Of a DNA stretch of 60,644 bases, positions 19,601-26,682 are shown one piece after another (the first letter of the stretch is position 1; each line of letters begins with the position of its first letter). Source of the DNA: Streptococcus pneumoniae (GTDB taxonomy: Bacteria; Bacillota; Bacilli; Lactobacillales; Streptococcaceae); assembly GCF_001347015.1 (NCBI RefSeq), contig NZ_CFGI01000014.1:1-60644 (forward strand), given 5' to 3'. Under the pieces are notes generated by a model. That model saw only the letters and a list, made by a program, of their open reading frames with translations, had not been told where the DNA came from and ran no database searches. The translations under genes were made by a program, and so were the position numbers.

Positions 19601-20602
19601 AATGGATTCGGAAGCGATGTGAAAGTTGAAGTAGCTGGAGATGGCACAGCGACAATCGTCTTTAAAGATGGTTCAGCTATTACAATTCCAGGAAATAAAT
19701 TGGTAGCACAAGATCCAAAAGCACAAGATAGCACTAAACCGACTGCTGAAAAATCAACTGTTAAAGCGCCTGCTCAAAGAGTGGATGTAAAAGATATAAC
19801 TCATTTAACAGATGAAGAAAAAGAAAAAGTTAAGGTTGCTATTTTACAAGCAAATGGTTCAGCATTAGACGGAGCGACAATCAATGTAGCTGGAGATGGT
19901 ACAGCAACAATCACATTCCCAGATGGTTCAGTAGTGACGATTCTAGGAAAAGATACAGTTCAACAATCTGCGAAAGGTGAATCTGTAACTCAAGAAGCTA
20001 CACCAGAGTATAAGCCAGAAACTACACCAGGTGGAGATAAGGGAGGCAATACTGGAAGCTCAGATGCTAATGCGAATGCAGGCGGTGGTAGCCAGGCAGG
20101 CGGACAAGCTCACACAGGTTCACAAACCCCAGCTCAATCACAAACTTCTAAGCAATTAGCTACTGAAAAAGAATCAGCTAAAAAGGCCATTGAAAAAGCT
20201 GCCAAGGACAAGCAGGATGAAATCAAAGGCTCACCGCTTTCTGATAAAGAAAAAGCAGAACTTTTAGCAAGAGTGGAAGCAGAAAAACAAGCAGCTCTCA
20301 AAGAGATTGAAAATGCGAAAACTGTGGAAGATGTGAAGGAAGCAGAAATGATTGGAGTGCAAGCCATTGCCATGGTTACAGTTCCTAAGAGACCAGTGGC
20401 TCCTAATGCCGCTGCTCCTCAGGCAACAAGTGCACCGCAAGCAACTGCAGGAACAATGCAAGATGTTACCTACCAGTCACCTGCTAGAAAACAATTACCT
20501 AACACAGGTTCAGCATCAAGTGCAGCACTTGCTAGTCTTGGTCTAGTGGCGGCAACCAGTGGTTTTGCTTTGCTAGGAAGAAAGGCTAGACGTAGAAAAT
20601 AG
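13613..20602 (+). CDS. Giant LPXTG-anchored repetitive surface protein
   Basis: The protein has 2329 residues. Residues 1-50 are a YSIRK-type signal peptide (FSIRKFSFGAASC). Residues about 51-520 are a non-repetitive N-terminal region containing one early IPG-ended DGTATITY module. About 560-850 are helical GA/FIVAR-like modules (IIDGLTHLNNAQKTELKEQV). About 960-1125 hold two tandem near-identical 86-residue modules. A Gly/Ser/Gln-rich spacer lies at about 1130-1200. DUF1542-like helical repeats lie at about 1205-1365 and 1460-1620. Six DGT-TY-DGS modules related to Rib/YPDG repeats lie at about 1635-2115, then one more helical repeat. LPNTG near 2298 precedes a hydrophobic helix and RKARRRK. 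Sortase would anchor it to peptidoglycan. It resembles Ebh/Mrp-like adhesins; the ligand is unknown. Confidence 0.9.
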   Translation: MKYKRTQKRSKQMWQRVEKFSIRKFSFGAASCLIGASLVGAAGTVQPVEAALKYEKTGDKTARTLYTNLGDSPNEATGSGVRDVVDVDKEIQINVDWSQYSKTNPYVKVTYKFNGGYGASAIYHYGGGRPEFWFTTPIGVKEPRKITLYNGGTGDQGRVMTSWKGSQGWISLSNSVGSRYQNEAAAKALNAGDPTKWEWYNDTTGESGKTYRGDLDAMFWWRMGDTIAGKPGDQAIYELFKNNTKSFYADWERAAHQSITIEAEYEVVDPTLKNERYTLDFGAGVKVGHAGSFRSRFKVSTEQVPALYKNTEFFEPKIPERLGVKNPDQLTDFEKTLVKNRILKANQDNSNDTLPEGKKKFIENLQNGSDGIQIGNDGTATITYLDGSTDVIPGGALVYKDIDAAEPSDGTDGTYYYHISQYPVADLDNISDEEIEKALQKFYEVNGMTFNGNLISSVGSGVSDNFIGKFLSPFKKGGKTFQHVSILNGNGMPTGVSIPKGALFKLKATFNDADATEAKVKGNETIGKLTFLSPKEKEVFKKELEGKTSQEDINSVVNKAISRNSANEKGIAEKKLEVKKGIDALKYLSEDEKKALRDRVDNQNITDPDGSDGAADKALNYTKTLLDNILNEATATNLAKAKEKAKEQIEKIKDSLTPEKVEEFKNNIESADSVSKIEEILKEAETLKAKTEAQKEKDEADKLKEEYKKKIDQIPGLSDEDKTNYKKQIDDATSKDQLDRILKDAEEKVSREQARTDAKAIIDGLTHLNNAQKTELKEQVAAAGGKEELDRIVNAARDLDSKMDSLQKLVEEAKKVKNSEKYTNTSVAQDKKDAFDQAKESAEKVADKNTEAPENAADASEVSTLIENLAKAIKELTGQEVIVPVSKDALKAEIAKADEVHKSLAYLKDNKAKQDEYDKALNEAKTVLKDTAAKQEDVDAALEKLQKARTALSGKAEDFTLAVIEPAKISVEPKVGAELSEADKVTVKAKVTANGEALKDTDTVAYGNITEKDGKKVVPVTVTRDGVAKTIDVEVTKQAEEFTLAVKDATKPVEISKAPVAGESLTAEDQAKVKEKVTANGEALKDTDTVAYGNITEKDGKKVVPVTVTRDGVAKTIDVEVTKKADSTDSSGSQDNQNGQGGQGGSGSQGNQNGQGGQGGSGSQGNQNDQGGQGDSGSQGDQAGQGGTGSQNDQNGQGDSNSNSTNKTELDKAKEKAKSDLAQAAAKEKAEIDADEKLSEDEKAQAKAKVDEAKKAVESNIDKATTPEEVAKATEEGKKAIDAVHNITPEQAKSDLDAAANTEKGEIGGDTTLTDKEKEALKAKVDEVKKAAEDKINNAKTPEEIAKATEEGKKAIADVYNPQTAKGKSTSIFKPELDLQTALVSGKVTVEKGKDLTDEEILKQLALADGLTAKVISKPTTTETGTKEAEVEVTLANGTKVTVKVPVEVVDSLGTADKDNDLAKAKEDAKKQVEEAAKKKLEEIKKDTDLTEEQKQKAEETINKAKDEANKAIDEASSAGTAKQIADQAKENIEKYDPKADAEVKKPDVTNLDEEKAKAKAEILEEAQKRINEIKNNKDLSDEAKQKAIEEINKAKDKAIEDINKAQSKDEINAAKEAGIHKINEVQPDGSIASKFEPKVPENKVEVENPAKLSDEEREQVRQNIEGANTFPDGTTVEVKPDGTAVITYKDGSSDTISKDKLVAPANKETGTIASRTEPVIPGKTQVGNTTKLTPAEQATVKKAVEEANNFPAGTTVEVRPDGTVVITYPDKSVDTITGDKLVEKGSKQETPKVQTDAEKNPAQVPGNFVPVENTHNLTQAEQDTVAAKVKEANPAATDVKVSKDGTATLTYSDGSVNTIPGTSLVVAKDTDNEAATQAAQNPAVVPATTEVGNAHSLTPEEQAEVTAKVQATNPTATDVKVSKDGTATLTYGDGSVNTIPGTSLVVQKEETSTPEQPTIAEKTKVIIPANPTKVAEATRLTDEEKEAVKKAVVDANGFGSDVKVEVAGDGTATIVFKDGSAITIPGNKLVAQDPKAQDSTKPTAEKSTVKAPAQRVDVKDITHLTDEEKEKVKVAILQANGSALDGATINVAGDGTATITFPDGSVVTILGKDTVQQSAKGESVTQEATPEYKPETTPGGDKGGNTGSSDANANAGGGSQAGGQAHTGSQTPAQSQTSKQLATEKESAKKAIEKAAKDKQDEIKGSPLSDKEKAELLARVEAEKQAALKEIENAKTVEDVKEAEMIGVQAIAMVTVPKRPVAPNAAAPQATSAPQATAGTMQDVTYQSPARKQLPNTGSASSAALASLGLVAATSGFALLGRKARRRK
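16580..16981 (+). repeat. 258-nt-period direct repeat inside surface protein gene
   Basis: A stretch of about 144 nt beginning AAGTAACAGCAAACGGTGAA occurs at about 16580-16723 and again at about 16838-16981. Only about three silent differences are visible. The offset is 258 nt, 86 codons, so unequal recombination would add or delete a whole module in frame. Confidence 0.9.
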
Positions 20603-20718
20603 GACAGCTAGAAAATTCTATTCTCTCCTTAAAGTTAGATTATAAGGGGGATTTGGAGAAGTCATCAATCCTACTGATGGGTGAGCAAAGTGAGAACCTA
20701 AGATAATCACACACTTTA
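20603..20718. other. Spacer between surface protein gene and BOX element
   Basis: No ORF with an RBS is seen. The DNA contains GATTATAAGGGGG and several short repeats but no clear terminator directly after the surface protein stop, so transcription may continue to the hairpin at 20934. Confidence 0.4.
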
Positions 20719-20821
20719 TACTCAATGAAAATCAAAGAGCAAACTAGGAAACTAGCCGTAGGCTGTACTTGAGTACGGCAAGGCGACGTTGACACGGTTT
20801 GAATTTGATTTTCGAAGAGTA
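20719..20821. repeat. Short BOX element
   Basis: A 103-nt copy from TACTCAATGAAAATCAAAGA to GATTTTCGAAGAGTA, containing TACGGCAAGGCGACGTTGAC. No tandem boxB unit is present. Confidence 0.82.
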
Positions 20822-20933
20822 TTAGATGAATAGGGATGTTCTATCAATCTAGCCAGTCTCTTCTGTCTCTAACTGTGGGACAGGAGATGGGCAATATCGA
20901 GTAGAAAAGCTAGCAGAATAGCTCTCTATTGAA

Positions 20934-20977
20934 GAGAGGAGGGGAAACCGAAAAATTGGGTGCCCCTCCTCTTTTTT
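20934..20977 (+). terminator. Terminator before tatD
   Basis: GAGGAGGGG and CCCCTCCTC arms with a 21-nt interior (GAAACC...GGGTGC) and a six-T tail. A TATAAT at 20980-20985 follows at once and serves tatD. Confidence 0.85.
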
Positions 20978-21012
20978 GGTATAATAGAAGATAGAAAACG
21001 AGGTTAGAAGAG

Positions 21013-21786
21013 ATGATTTTTGATACACATACACACTTGAATGTAGAAGAATTTGCTGGACATGAGGCAGAAGAAATTGCCTTGGCTGCTGAGATGGGTG
21101 TGACACAGATGAATATTGTTGGTTTTGATAAACCGACGATTGAGCGTGCTTTGGAGCTGGTAGATGAGTATGACCAGCTCTATGCGACAATCGGTTGGCA
21201 TCCGACAGAAGCTGGTACTTATACAGAGGAGATTGAAGCCTACTTGCTTGATAAGCTCAAGCATCCTAAGGTGGTTGCCTTGGGTGAGATTGGTTTGGAT
21301 TATCATTGGATGACAGCGCCAAAAGAGGTGCAGGAGCAGGTTTTTCGTCGTCAGATTCAGCTATCTAAGGACTTGAATTTACCTTTTGTTGTCCATACCC
21401 GTGATGCGCTGGAAGATACCTATGAGATTATCAAGAGTGAGGGCGTTGGTCCTCGTGGTGGTATCATGCATTCATTTTCAGGGACGCTTGAGTGGGCAGA
21501 GAAGTTTGTTGCGCTTGGCATGACTATTTCCTTCTCAGGAGTGGTGACTTTTAAGAAAGCAACTGACATCCAAGAATCAGCTAAAGAGTTACCTTTGGAC
21601 AAGATTTTGGTGGAAACGGATGCTCCCTACTTGGCTCCTGTTCCTAAACGGGGTCGTGAAAATAAAACAGCCTACACTCGCTATGTAGTGGACTTTATCG
21701 CTGACTTGCGTGGCATGACGACAGAAGAGCTAGCGGCGGTAACAACTGCAAATGCGGAGCGAATTTTTGGATTGGACAGCAAGTGA
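21013..21786 (+). CDS. TatD-family metal-dependent hydrolase
   Basis: The 257-residue amidohydrolase-fold protein has the metal-ligand motif DTHTHLN at residues 4-10, GEIGLDYHW near 92, VVHTRDA near 127, MHSFSGT near 153, and VETDAPYLAP near 203, all TatD signatures. Family members act as DNases or are involved in processing damaged nucleic acids; the exact substrate is open. It is the first gene of a two-gene unit; its stop overlaps the RNase M5 start (TGATG). The promoter TATAAT is immediately after the preceding terminator. Confidence 0.93.
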   Translation: MIFDTHTHLNVEEFAGHEAEEIALAAEMGVTQMNIVGFDKPTIERALELVDEYDQLYATIGWHPTEAGTYTEEIEAYLLDKLKHPKVVALGEIGLDYHWMTAPKEVQEQVFRRQIQLSKDLNLPFVVHTRDALEDTYEIIKSEGVGPRGGIMHSFSGTLEWAEKFVALGMTISFSGVVTFKKATDIQESAKELPLDKILVETDAPYLAPVPKRGRENKTAYTRYVVDFIADLRGMTTEELAAVTTANAERIFGLDSK

Positions 21787-22346
21787 TGAAAGAGAAAATT
21801 TCTCAAGTCATCGTGGTTGAAGGCCGCGATGATACGGCCAATCTCAAACGTTATTTCGATGTAGAGACCTATGAAACCCGAGGTTCCGCCATCAATGACC
21901 AGGATATAGAGCGTATTCAGCGCCTACATGAGCGTCATGGAGTCATTGTCTTTACAGACCCAGATTTTAATGGGGAGCGGATTCGGCGCATGATTATGAC
22001 GGCTATTCCAACAGTTCAGCATGCCTTCCTCAAACGAGAGGAAGCTGTTCCTAAATCCAAGACCAAGGGACGTTCTCTGGGAATTGAGCATGCTGGCTAT
22101 GAAGACCTGAAAACGGCTCTAGCTCAGGTGACAGAACAATTTGAACAGGAGAGTCAGTTTGACATCAGTCGTAGCGACTTGATTCGCCTTGGTTTTCTAG
22201 CAGGGGCAGATAGCCGTAAGCGACGAGAATATCTAGGAGAGGCTCTCCGAATCGGCTATTCCAACGGCAAGCAACTCCTCAAACGCCTAGAGTTGTTTGG
22301 GGTTACCTTAGCGGAAGTGGAAGAAGCTATGAAATCTTATGAGTAG
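21786..22346 (+). CDS. rnmV: Ribonuclease M5
   Basis: This 186-residue Toprim enzyme matures the 5S rRNA ends in Firmicutes. Toprim motifs are visible: VVEGRDD near residue 10 (catalytic Glu) and FTDPDFNGERIRR near 58 (DxD-type metal ligands). The ATG at 21786 overlaps the tatD stop; the GTG one codon earlier is possible but the ATG fits coupling. The tatD-rnmV pairing is common in Firmicutes, often followed by ksgA, which here lies 5 kb downstream beyond the bacteriocin locus. That suggests the regulator and bacteriocin genes were inserted between them. Confidence 0.92.
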   Translation: MKEKISQVIVVEGRDDTANLKRYFDVETYETRGSAINDQDIERIQRLHERHGVIVFTDPDFNGERIRRMIMTAIPTVQHAFLKREEAVPKSKTKGRSLGIEHAGYEDLKTALAQVTEQFEQESQFDISRSDLIRLGFLAGADSRKRREYLGEALRIGYSNGKQLLKRLELFGVTLAEVEEAMKSYE

Positions 22347-22417
22347 GAAAGATGAAGCCGTTACAATTTTTTAAGTTTCACAGTATTTTTCGAAGCAGGT
22401 AGAAGAGGAGGCGTCTG

Positions 22418-23317
22418 ATGTTAATTGGTCAAAAAATCAAAGAGATTCGGATAGAAAAAGGAATTAGTCGTCCAGATTTTTGTGGAGATGAGCAAGAACT
22501 GACAGTTCGTCAACTCTCGCGAATTGAAAGTGGAGCTTCGCAACCGAGTTTGCCCAAGTTAGACTATATTGCTCGCCGGTTAGGAGTTCCAGCTTATAGC
22601 CTTATGCCGGATTTTTCAGCTCTTCCTTCTGCTTATTTAGAATTGAAATACCAGATTTTACGTGAACCAATCTATGGTAAAGAAGAGGAATACGATAAGA
22701 AGGAAGCGTGTTTGGAAGAGATTTATAAAACATACTTTGATAATCTTCCTAAAGAAGAACAATTAGCATGTGAAGTATTGCAGGCGTGTTTGGATACTTC
22801 TAGAACTAGAAGACCTGAATATGCAGAGTTAATACTTGAGGAACATATTCCTCAGATTATAGAAAAAGAAGCTTATTCAATAAATGATATGTTGTTGGTT
22901 CGTTTGTTTTTTTATCAAATGCTCATTAGAAAAGATCTTGCCAAATTTATAAATCAAATCGAAAAGCTAATGTTCTTGCTTTTGGGACAGAAGAAGATAA
23001 CTCAAATAGAGAATTACTTTATAATTAGAGATACTCTTATTTCAGGAATGTGTTGTCTTGAAAAGGTAGGAGTAACTGATTGTTTTAATGATTATCTATC
23101 GTGTTTACAAGAAATTATGGATAAAACTCAAGATTATCAAAAGAAACCTCTTGTATTTATGTTTTTGTGGAAGCAAGCATTAAGAGAAGAAAGAGATTTT
23201 AGTTTAGCTGAATCATTTTATCAGTCTTCTAAAACATTTGCGAAGCTAATTGGAGATGGATTTCTAGTAAAGAAATTGACAGAGGAATGGCAAGAAGATG
23301 TCAAAAAATATTTATAA
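22418..23317 (+). CDS. PlcR/TprA-like HTH-TPR transcriptional regulator
   Basis: The 299-residue protein is preceded by AGAGGAGGCG. Residues 1-62 form an XRE-type HTH (GQKIKEIRIEKGISRPDF; QLSRIESGASQPSLPKLDYI). The remaining about 230 residues are alpha-helical and fit TPR-like repeats that in RRNPP regulators bind imported peptides. The middle (from about 22670 onward) is noticeably AT-richer than the flanking housekeeping genes. It sits directly upstream of, and in the same direction as, the first bacteriocin locus and probably controls it. No cognate Phr/SHP-type peptide gene with a secretion signal is visible next to it; the only one in the window is near 59.4 kb. Confidence 0.85.
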   Translation: MLIGQKIKEIRIEKGISRPDFCGDEQELTVRQLSRIESGASQPSLPKLDYIARRLGVPAYSLMPDFSALPSAYLELKYQILREPIYGKEEEYDKKEACLEEIYKTYFDNLPKEEQLACEVLQACLDTSRTRRPEYAELILEEHIPQIIEKEAYSINDMLLVRLFFYQMLIRKDLAKFINQIEKLMFLLLGQKKITQIENYFIIRDTLISGMCCLEKVGVTDCFNDYLSCLQEIMDKTQDYQKKPLVFMFLWKQALREERDFSLAESFYQSSKTFAKLIGDGFLVKKLTEEWQEDVKKYL

Positions 23318-23358
23318 ACATAGTGAAGCAATGACAATAATGTCCTTGTTCTCGCATC

Positions 23359-23396
23359 AAAACAGTTCTAAAGTTCGTCTTTAGAACTGTTTTTTT
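23359..23396 (+). terminator. Terminator after PlcR-like regulator
   Basis: AAAACAGTTCTAAAG and CTTTAGAACTGTTTT form a perfect 15-bp stem with loop TTCGT and a T tail. Confidence 0.95.
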
Positions 23397-23434
23397 AGAT
23401 ATAAGCCAAAAATAATATGAAAGAGTTAGATTCT

Positions 23435-23479
23435 AAGGACATTGATGTCCTTGGTAGTGTGATAAAGATGGAGTATAAT
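23435..23479 (+). promoter_or_regulatory. Palindromic operator and promoter ahead of bacteriocin locus 1
   Basis: AAGGACATTGATGTCCTT (23435-23452) is an 8-bp inverted repeat with a 2-nt centre. Its right end overlaps TTGGTA (23451-23456), which is 17 nt from TATAAT (23474-23479). A further copy of the half-site ATGTCCTT lies at 23340-23347, before the regulator's terminator. Position next to a -35 box fits an activator such as PlcR-type regulators. A second, weaker promoter-like pair (TTGACA at 23510) and TATAAT at 23557-23562 are nearer the gene. Confidence 0.5.
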
Positions 23480-23636
23480 GACTATAAAAGTTCATTTCAG
23501 GGTGCTATTTTGACAATTTAGAGAAAAACAAATAATTTTAGAATATCATTTAGTAATATAATAGTATCAACGTTGATAATGGAAAGAGGAGCAAATAACT
23601 CAACAATCTTGTAATCAAAAATAGAGGAGTATTAAT

Positions 23637-23932
23637 ATGAAACAAACAGTTAAAAAATTAGCCCTTGTAGCGAGCGTTGCAACAACATTAGGTGGAAGAG
23701 TGCAGTAGTATCGGCCGCGGTTAAGTATCCAGATGGTGGTGTCTGGACGTATGGTTCAGCTAACGGCGGTGCTTACTCAAACTACTATCACCCGTCAAAA
23801 TACCATAGTTCAACGGTTTCCAGCAGATGGAATAGTTCATCTGATAAGGGATATGCTGGTGCTGGAGGGACTTCTCGTGCATGGATTCGTACTTCTTGGG
23901 GAGAGAAAGTTGCATTCTACTATAATGTTTAG
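23637..23932 (+). pseudogene. Lactococcin-972-type bacteriocin gene, frameshifted
   Basis: ATG 23637 follows GAGGAG and starts a signal peptide (MKQTVKKLALVASVATTLGG) that stops at TAG 23706. Reading resumes one frame over at about 23702 (AVVSAAVKYPDGGVWTYG), continuing for 76 codons to TAG 23932. The downstream part has the lactococcin-972 pattern: GGVWTYG, then AYSNYYHPSKYHSS, then RAWIRTSWGEKVAFYYN at the C terminus. Restoring one base near 23697-23701 would join the frames with a plausible signal peptidase site. As read, no secreted bacteriocin is made. A sequencing slip is possible. The transporter and accessory genes downstream are intact. Confidence 0.82.
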
Positions 23933-23957
23933 AATGGTATAGCCCTATTGTTTAGCT

Positions 23958-23992
23958 TTACTTGGTCATCTTCTCGCTAAGTGACCAAGTAA
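23958..23992 (+). terminator. Intercistronic hairpin, bacteriocin-permease junction (locus 1)
   Basis: TTACTTGGTCA and TGACCAAGTAA form a perfect 11-bp stem with a 13-nt loop and no proper T tract. The permease RBS (GGAGG at 23999-24003) follows at once. It may be a weak terminator or an mRNA-stability hairpin rather than a full stop. Confidence 0.65.
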
Positions 23993-24008
23993 CTGTTTGG
24001 AGGAAATG

Positions 24009-26039
24009 ATGAAACGTTTATTTATTTTGATTTCAATGGTATTGGTATCGCTTTATATGGTGATAACTTCTGTTGACCATCGAGAAGAGATTTTATTTGG
24101 TAACTATCCTTCTGTTGATGTGACAGGAGTGGTGATAAATCAATCAGTAGCTAGTCGCGAAAAGGTGACAGAGGCTTTGAGTCACTTGGCGGTAGAGCAC
24201 AATAGTCTCATTGCTCGTCGAATCGTTGAGCCAAATGAAGCTGGAGAAACACGCTTTACCTATGCCACTTACGGTCAGGGAGAGCTTCCAGAAGGTCTGA
24301 CCATTTCCTCCAAGGAGAGTGCAGAAACGAGTGATTTATTAGGGTCTTACTTGATTGTGTCAGGAAGTTTGGATGGAGTGAGCTTACAGACCACCTTGAA
24401 AGAACTTGGCTATCAAGGCTTTGTTTCGAATGGAGAAGATCCATTTTCGATAGTCTTACTATTGGCGGCCACCCCTATGGGGCTACTGAGTCTAGCTATT
24501 TTTCTGCTGACTTTTATGAGTCTGACCCTGATTTATCGGATCAAGTCCCTTCGTCAGGCAGGGATTCGCTTAATCGCTGGTGAGAGCTTGTTTGGAGTTG
24601 CTCTCAGACCAGTGTTAGAAGATGTGAGACAGCTTATCTGCTCAGTGCTGGTATCCAGTCTTTTGGGATTAGGGATTCTCTGGTATCAAGGTGCCTTGTT
24701 TATGGCAACGGTGCAACTGGTCATCATTGCTCTTCTACTTTATGGATTGATCTTGGCAGGGATTTCTACCTTACTAAGTGTCGTGTATCTACTTGGCTTA
24801 CAAGAAAATAGTCTGGTGGATCTATTGAAAGGGAAACTCCCTCTCAAACGTATGATGACATTGATGATGGTGGGGCAACTCTTGGCCATGCTGGTGGTCG
24901 GCTCGAGTGCGACTGCTCTCCTACCCCACTACCGTGAAATGCAAGAAATGGAGAAGGCAAGTGATAAATGGAGCCAGTCCTCAGATCATTACCGTCTATC
25001 CTTTGGTTGGTCTAGTGCATTTGCCGATGAAGAAGGAACGCGTAAGGATAATCGTGAGTGGCAGATATTTACTGAAGAACGGTTAGCCAATACAGACTCT
25101 TTTTATATCATGAGCAATGTTGACAAATTCTCAGATGGAGCAGAAGTGGACCTAGATGGCAATCGTCTCAATGACTACACACCGTCAGGGAATGTTATCT
25201 ATGTCTCACCACGGTATCTAACAGAAGAGAAGGTTGCGGTATCTCCTGAGTTCTTGGATAAGATGCAAAACTTATCTGAGGGAGAGTTTGGGCTGATCTT
25301 GCCTGAGAGCTTGCGAGAGCAATCTGCCTACTATCAAGGATTATTTACAGATTACCTGCAAAACTTTTCATCTGAAAGTGTAGAAGTGACAAGTCAGAAA
25401 CACTACCTCCCACAGGTAACGCTAGCTTTTACAGAAACAGGACAGGAACGCTTCCTCTATAATGATGGGTACAAGACGACACGTCAATACCTAAAAGATC
25501 CGATTATTGTGGTTCTAACGCCACAAGCGACTGGAACAAGACCTGTTGCAGGGATGTTATGGGGAACTACGGCTAATAGTGCCTTGAAATTAGATCAATA
25601 TGGAGATAGTATCACAGCTCTAAAAGATCAAGGTCTATATCACAAGGTTTCTTATTTGGTAAAAAGCCAGCTATTTTTTGCCAAGGTACTAAATGATAAA
25701 CGGATGGAGTTCTACTCTCTCCTTATTGGGACTATTTTGACTCTGTCTACGGCTATTTTGTTATTTGATTCCATGAATCTTCTCTATTTTGAGCAGTTTA
25801 GACGGGAGCTTATGATTAAACGTCTTTCTGGTATGACAATTTATGAGCTTCATGGCAAGTACTTACTGGCGCAAGGAGGAGTTCTCTTGCTTGGCCTAAT
25901 CCTATCTAGTGTTTTGACAGGAGATAGCTTGATTAGCGCTCTAGTTGTAGCTTTATTTACTCTTAATGCCCTCTTGATTTTAGTAAGGCAGGATAAAAAA
26001 GAAGAAGCTGGTAGCATGGCAGTATTGAAAGGAAAATAA
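24009..26039 (+). CDS. Bacteriocin-associated integral membrane protein (permease/immunity)
   Basis: The product is 676 residues (MKRLFILISMVLVSLYM); GGAGG at 23999-24003 spaces better to ATG 24009 than to ATG 24006. Layout: N-terminal helix, extracytoplasmic region about 30-145, a block of helices about 150-310, a second large extracytoplasmic region about 320-555, and three or so helices at about 570-665. This is the large DUF1430-type protein always found with lactococcin-972 family peptides and resembles a MacB/FtsX-like ABC permease. It is thought to act in export or self-protection together with the ATPase encoded 1 nt downstream. A paralogue of 671 residues is encoded at 56601-58616. 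Confidence 0.88.
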   Translation: MKRLFILISMVLVSLYMVITSVDHREEILFGNYPSVDVTGVVINQSVASREKVTEALSHLAVEHNSLIARRIVEPNEAGETRFTYATYGQGELPEGLTISSKESAETSDLLGSYLIVSGSLDGVSLQTTLKELGYQGFVSNGEDPFSIVLLLAATPMGLLSLAIFLLTFMSLTLIYRIKSLRQAGIRLIAGESLFGVALRPVLEDVRQLICSVLVSSLLGLGILWYQGALFMATVQLVIIALLLYGLILAGISTLLSVVYLLGLQENSLVDLLKGKLPLKRMMTLMMVGQLLAMLVVGSSATALLPHYREMQEMEKASDKWSQSSDHYRLSFGWSSAFADEEGTRKDNREWQIFTEERLANTDSFYIMSNVDKFSDGAEVDLDGNRLNDYTPSGNVIYVSPRYLTEEKVAVSPEFLDKMQNLSEGEFGLILPESLREQSAYYQGLFTDYLQNFSSESVEVTSQKHYLPQVTLAFTETGQERFLYNDGYKTTRQYLKDPIIVVLTPQATGTRPVAGMLWGTTANSALKLDQYGDSITALKDQGLYHKVSYLVKSQLFFAKVLNDKRMEFYSLLIGTILTLSTAILLFDSMNLLYFEQFRRELMIKRLSGMTIYELHGKYLLAQGGVLLLGLILSSVLTGDSLISALVVALFTLNALLILVRQDKKEEAGSMAVLKGK

Positions 26040-26040
26040 G

Positions 26041-26682
26041 ATGATTGATATTCAAAGATTGGAAAAGAAGTTTAATGACCGCGCGATTTTCTCTGGTTTA
26101 AATCTCAAGCTGGAGAAGGGCAAGGTTTATGCCTTAATCGGAAAGAGTGGAAGCGGAAAGACGACTTTGCTTAATATCTTAGGCAAGCTAGAAAAGATAG
26201 ATAGTGGAAGAGTTCTCTATCAGGGGAAAGATTTAAAAAACATTCCCACTCGTGAGTATTTTCGAGACCAGATGGGCTATCTCTTTCAAAATTTTGGCCT
26301 TTTAGAAAACCAATCAATTAAAGAGAATTTGGATTTGGGCTTTGTCGGTCAAAAAATCTCAAAAGTAGAACGTTTGGAAAGGCAAGTGGAGGCTTTAGAA
26401 AAAGTTAATCTAGGGTATTTGGATTTAGAACAAAAAATTTATACTTTATCTGGGGGAGAGGCTCAGCGAGTTGCCCTTGCGAAGACTATTTTGAAAAATC
26501 CACCCTTGATTTTGGCAGATGAACCAACAGCAGCTCTTGATCCTGAAAATTCAGAGGAGGTTATGAATCTCTTGGTGGGCTTGAAAGATGAAAATCGAAT
26601 GATCATCATTGCGACCCATAATCCCCTAGTCTGGAATAAGGCCGATGAAATCATTGATATGAGGGAGCTTGCTCATGTGTGA
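26041..26682 (+). CDS. ABC transporter ATPase of lactococcin-972-type locus 1
   Basis: The 213-residue, single-domain ATPase begins MIDIQRLEKKF. It has Walker A GKSGSGKTT (residues about 35-43), Q-loop LFQNFG, signature LSGGEAQRVALAK (about 137), Walker B LILADEPTAALD and H-loop ATHNP. It matches the compact ATPases of the lactococcin-972 export group. It should power the upstream 676-residue membrane protein. The stop overlaps the next start. The paralogue at 55967-56599 is very similar along its whole length. Confidence 0.93.
   Translation: MIDIQRLEKKFNDRAIFSGLNLKLEKGKVYALIGKSGSGKTTLLNILGKLEKIDSGRVLYQGKDLKNIPTREYFRDQMGYLFQNFGLLENQSIKENLDLGFVGQKISKVERLERQVEALEKVNLGYLDLEQKIYTLSGGEAQRVALAKTILKNPPLILADEPTAALDPENSEEVMNLLVGLKDENRMIIIATHNPLVWNKADEIIDMRELAHV

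Noticed and set aside
22352-22402. 16-codon ORF MKPLQFFKFHSIFRSR before the PlcR-like regulator
   Set aside because: Only a weak GGAAAG precedes it, and it lacks a secretion signal or a known signalling motif.
23418-23522. 34-codon ORF between the regulator and bacteriocin locus 1 as a cognate signalling peptide
   Set aside because: No RBS, no hydrophobic signal segment; it runs through the palindrome and a -10 box, so it is better explained as regulatory DNA.
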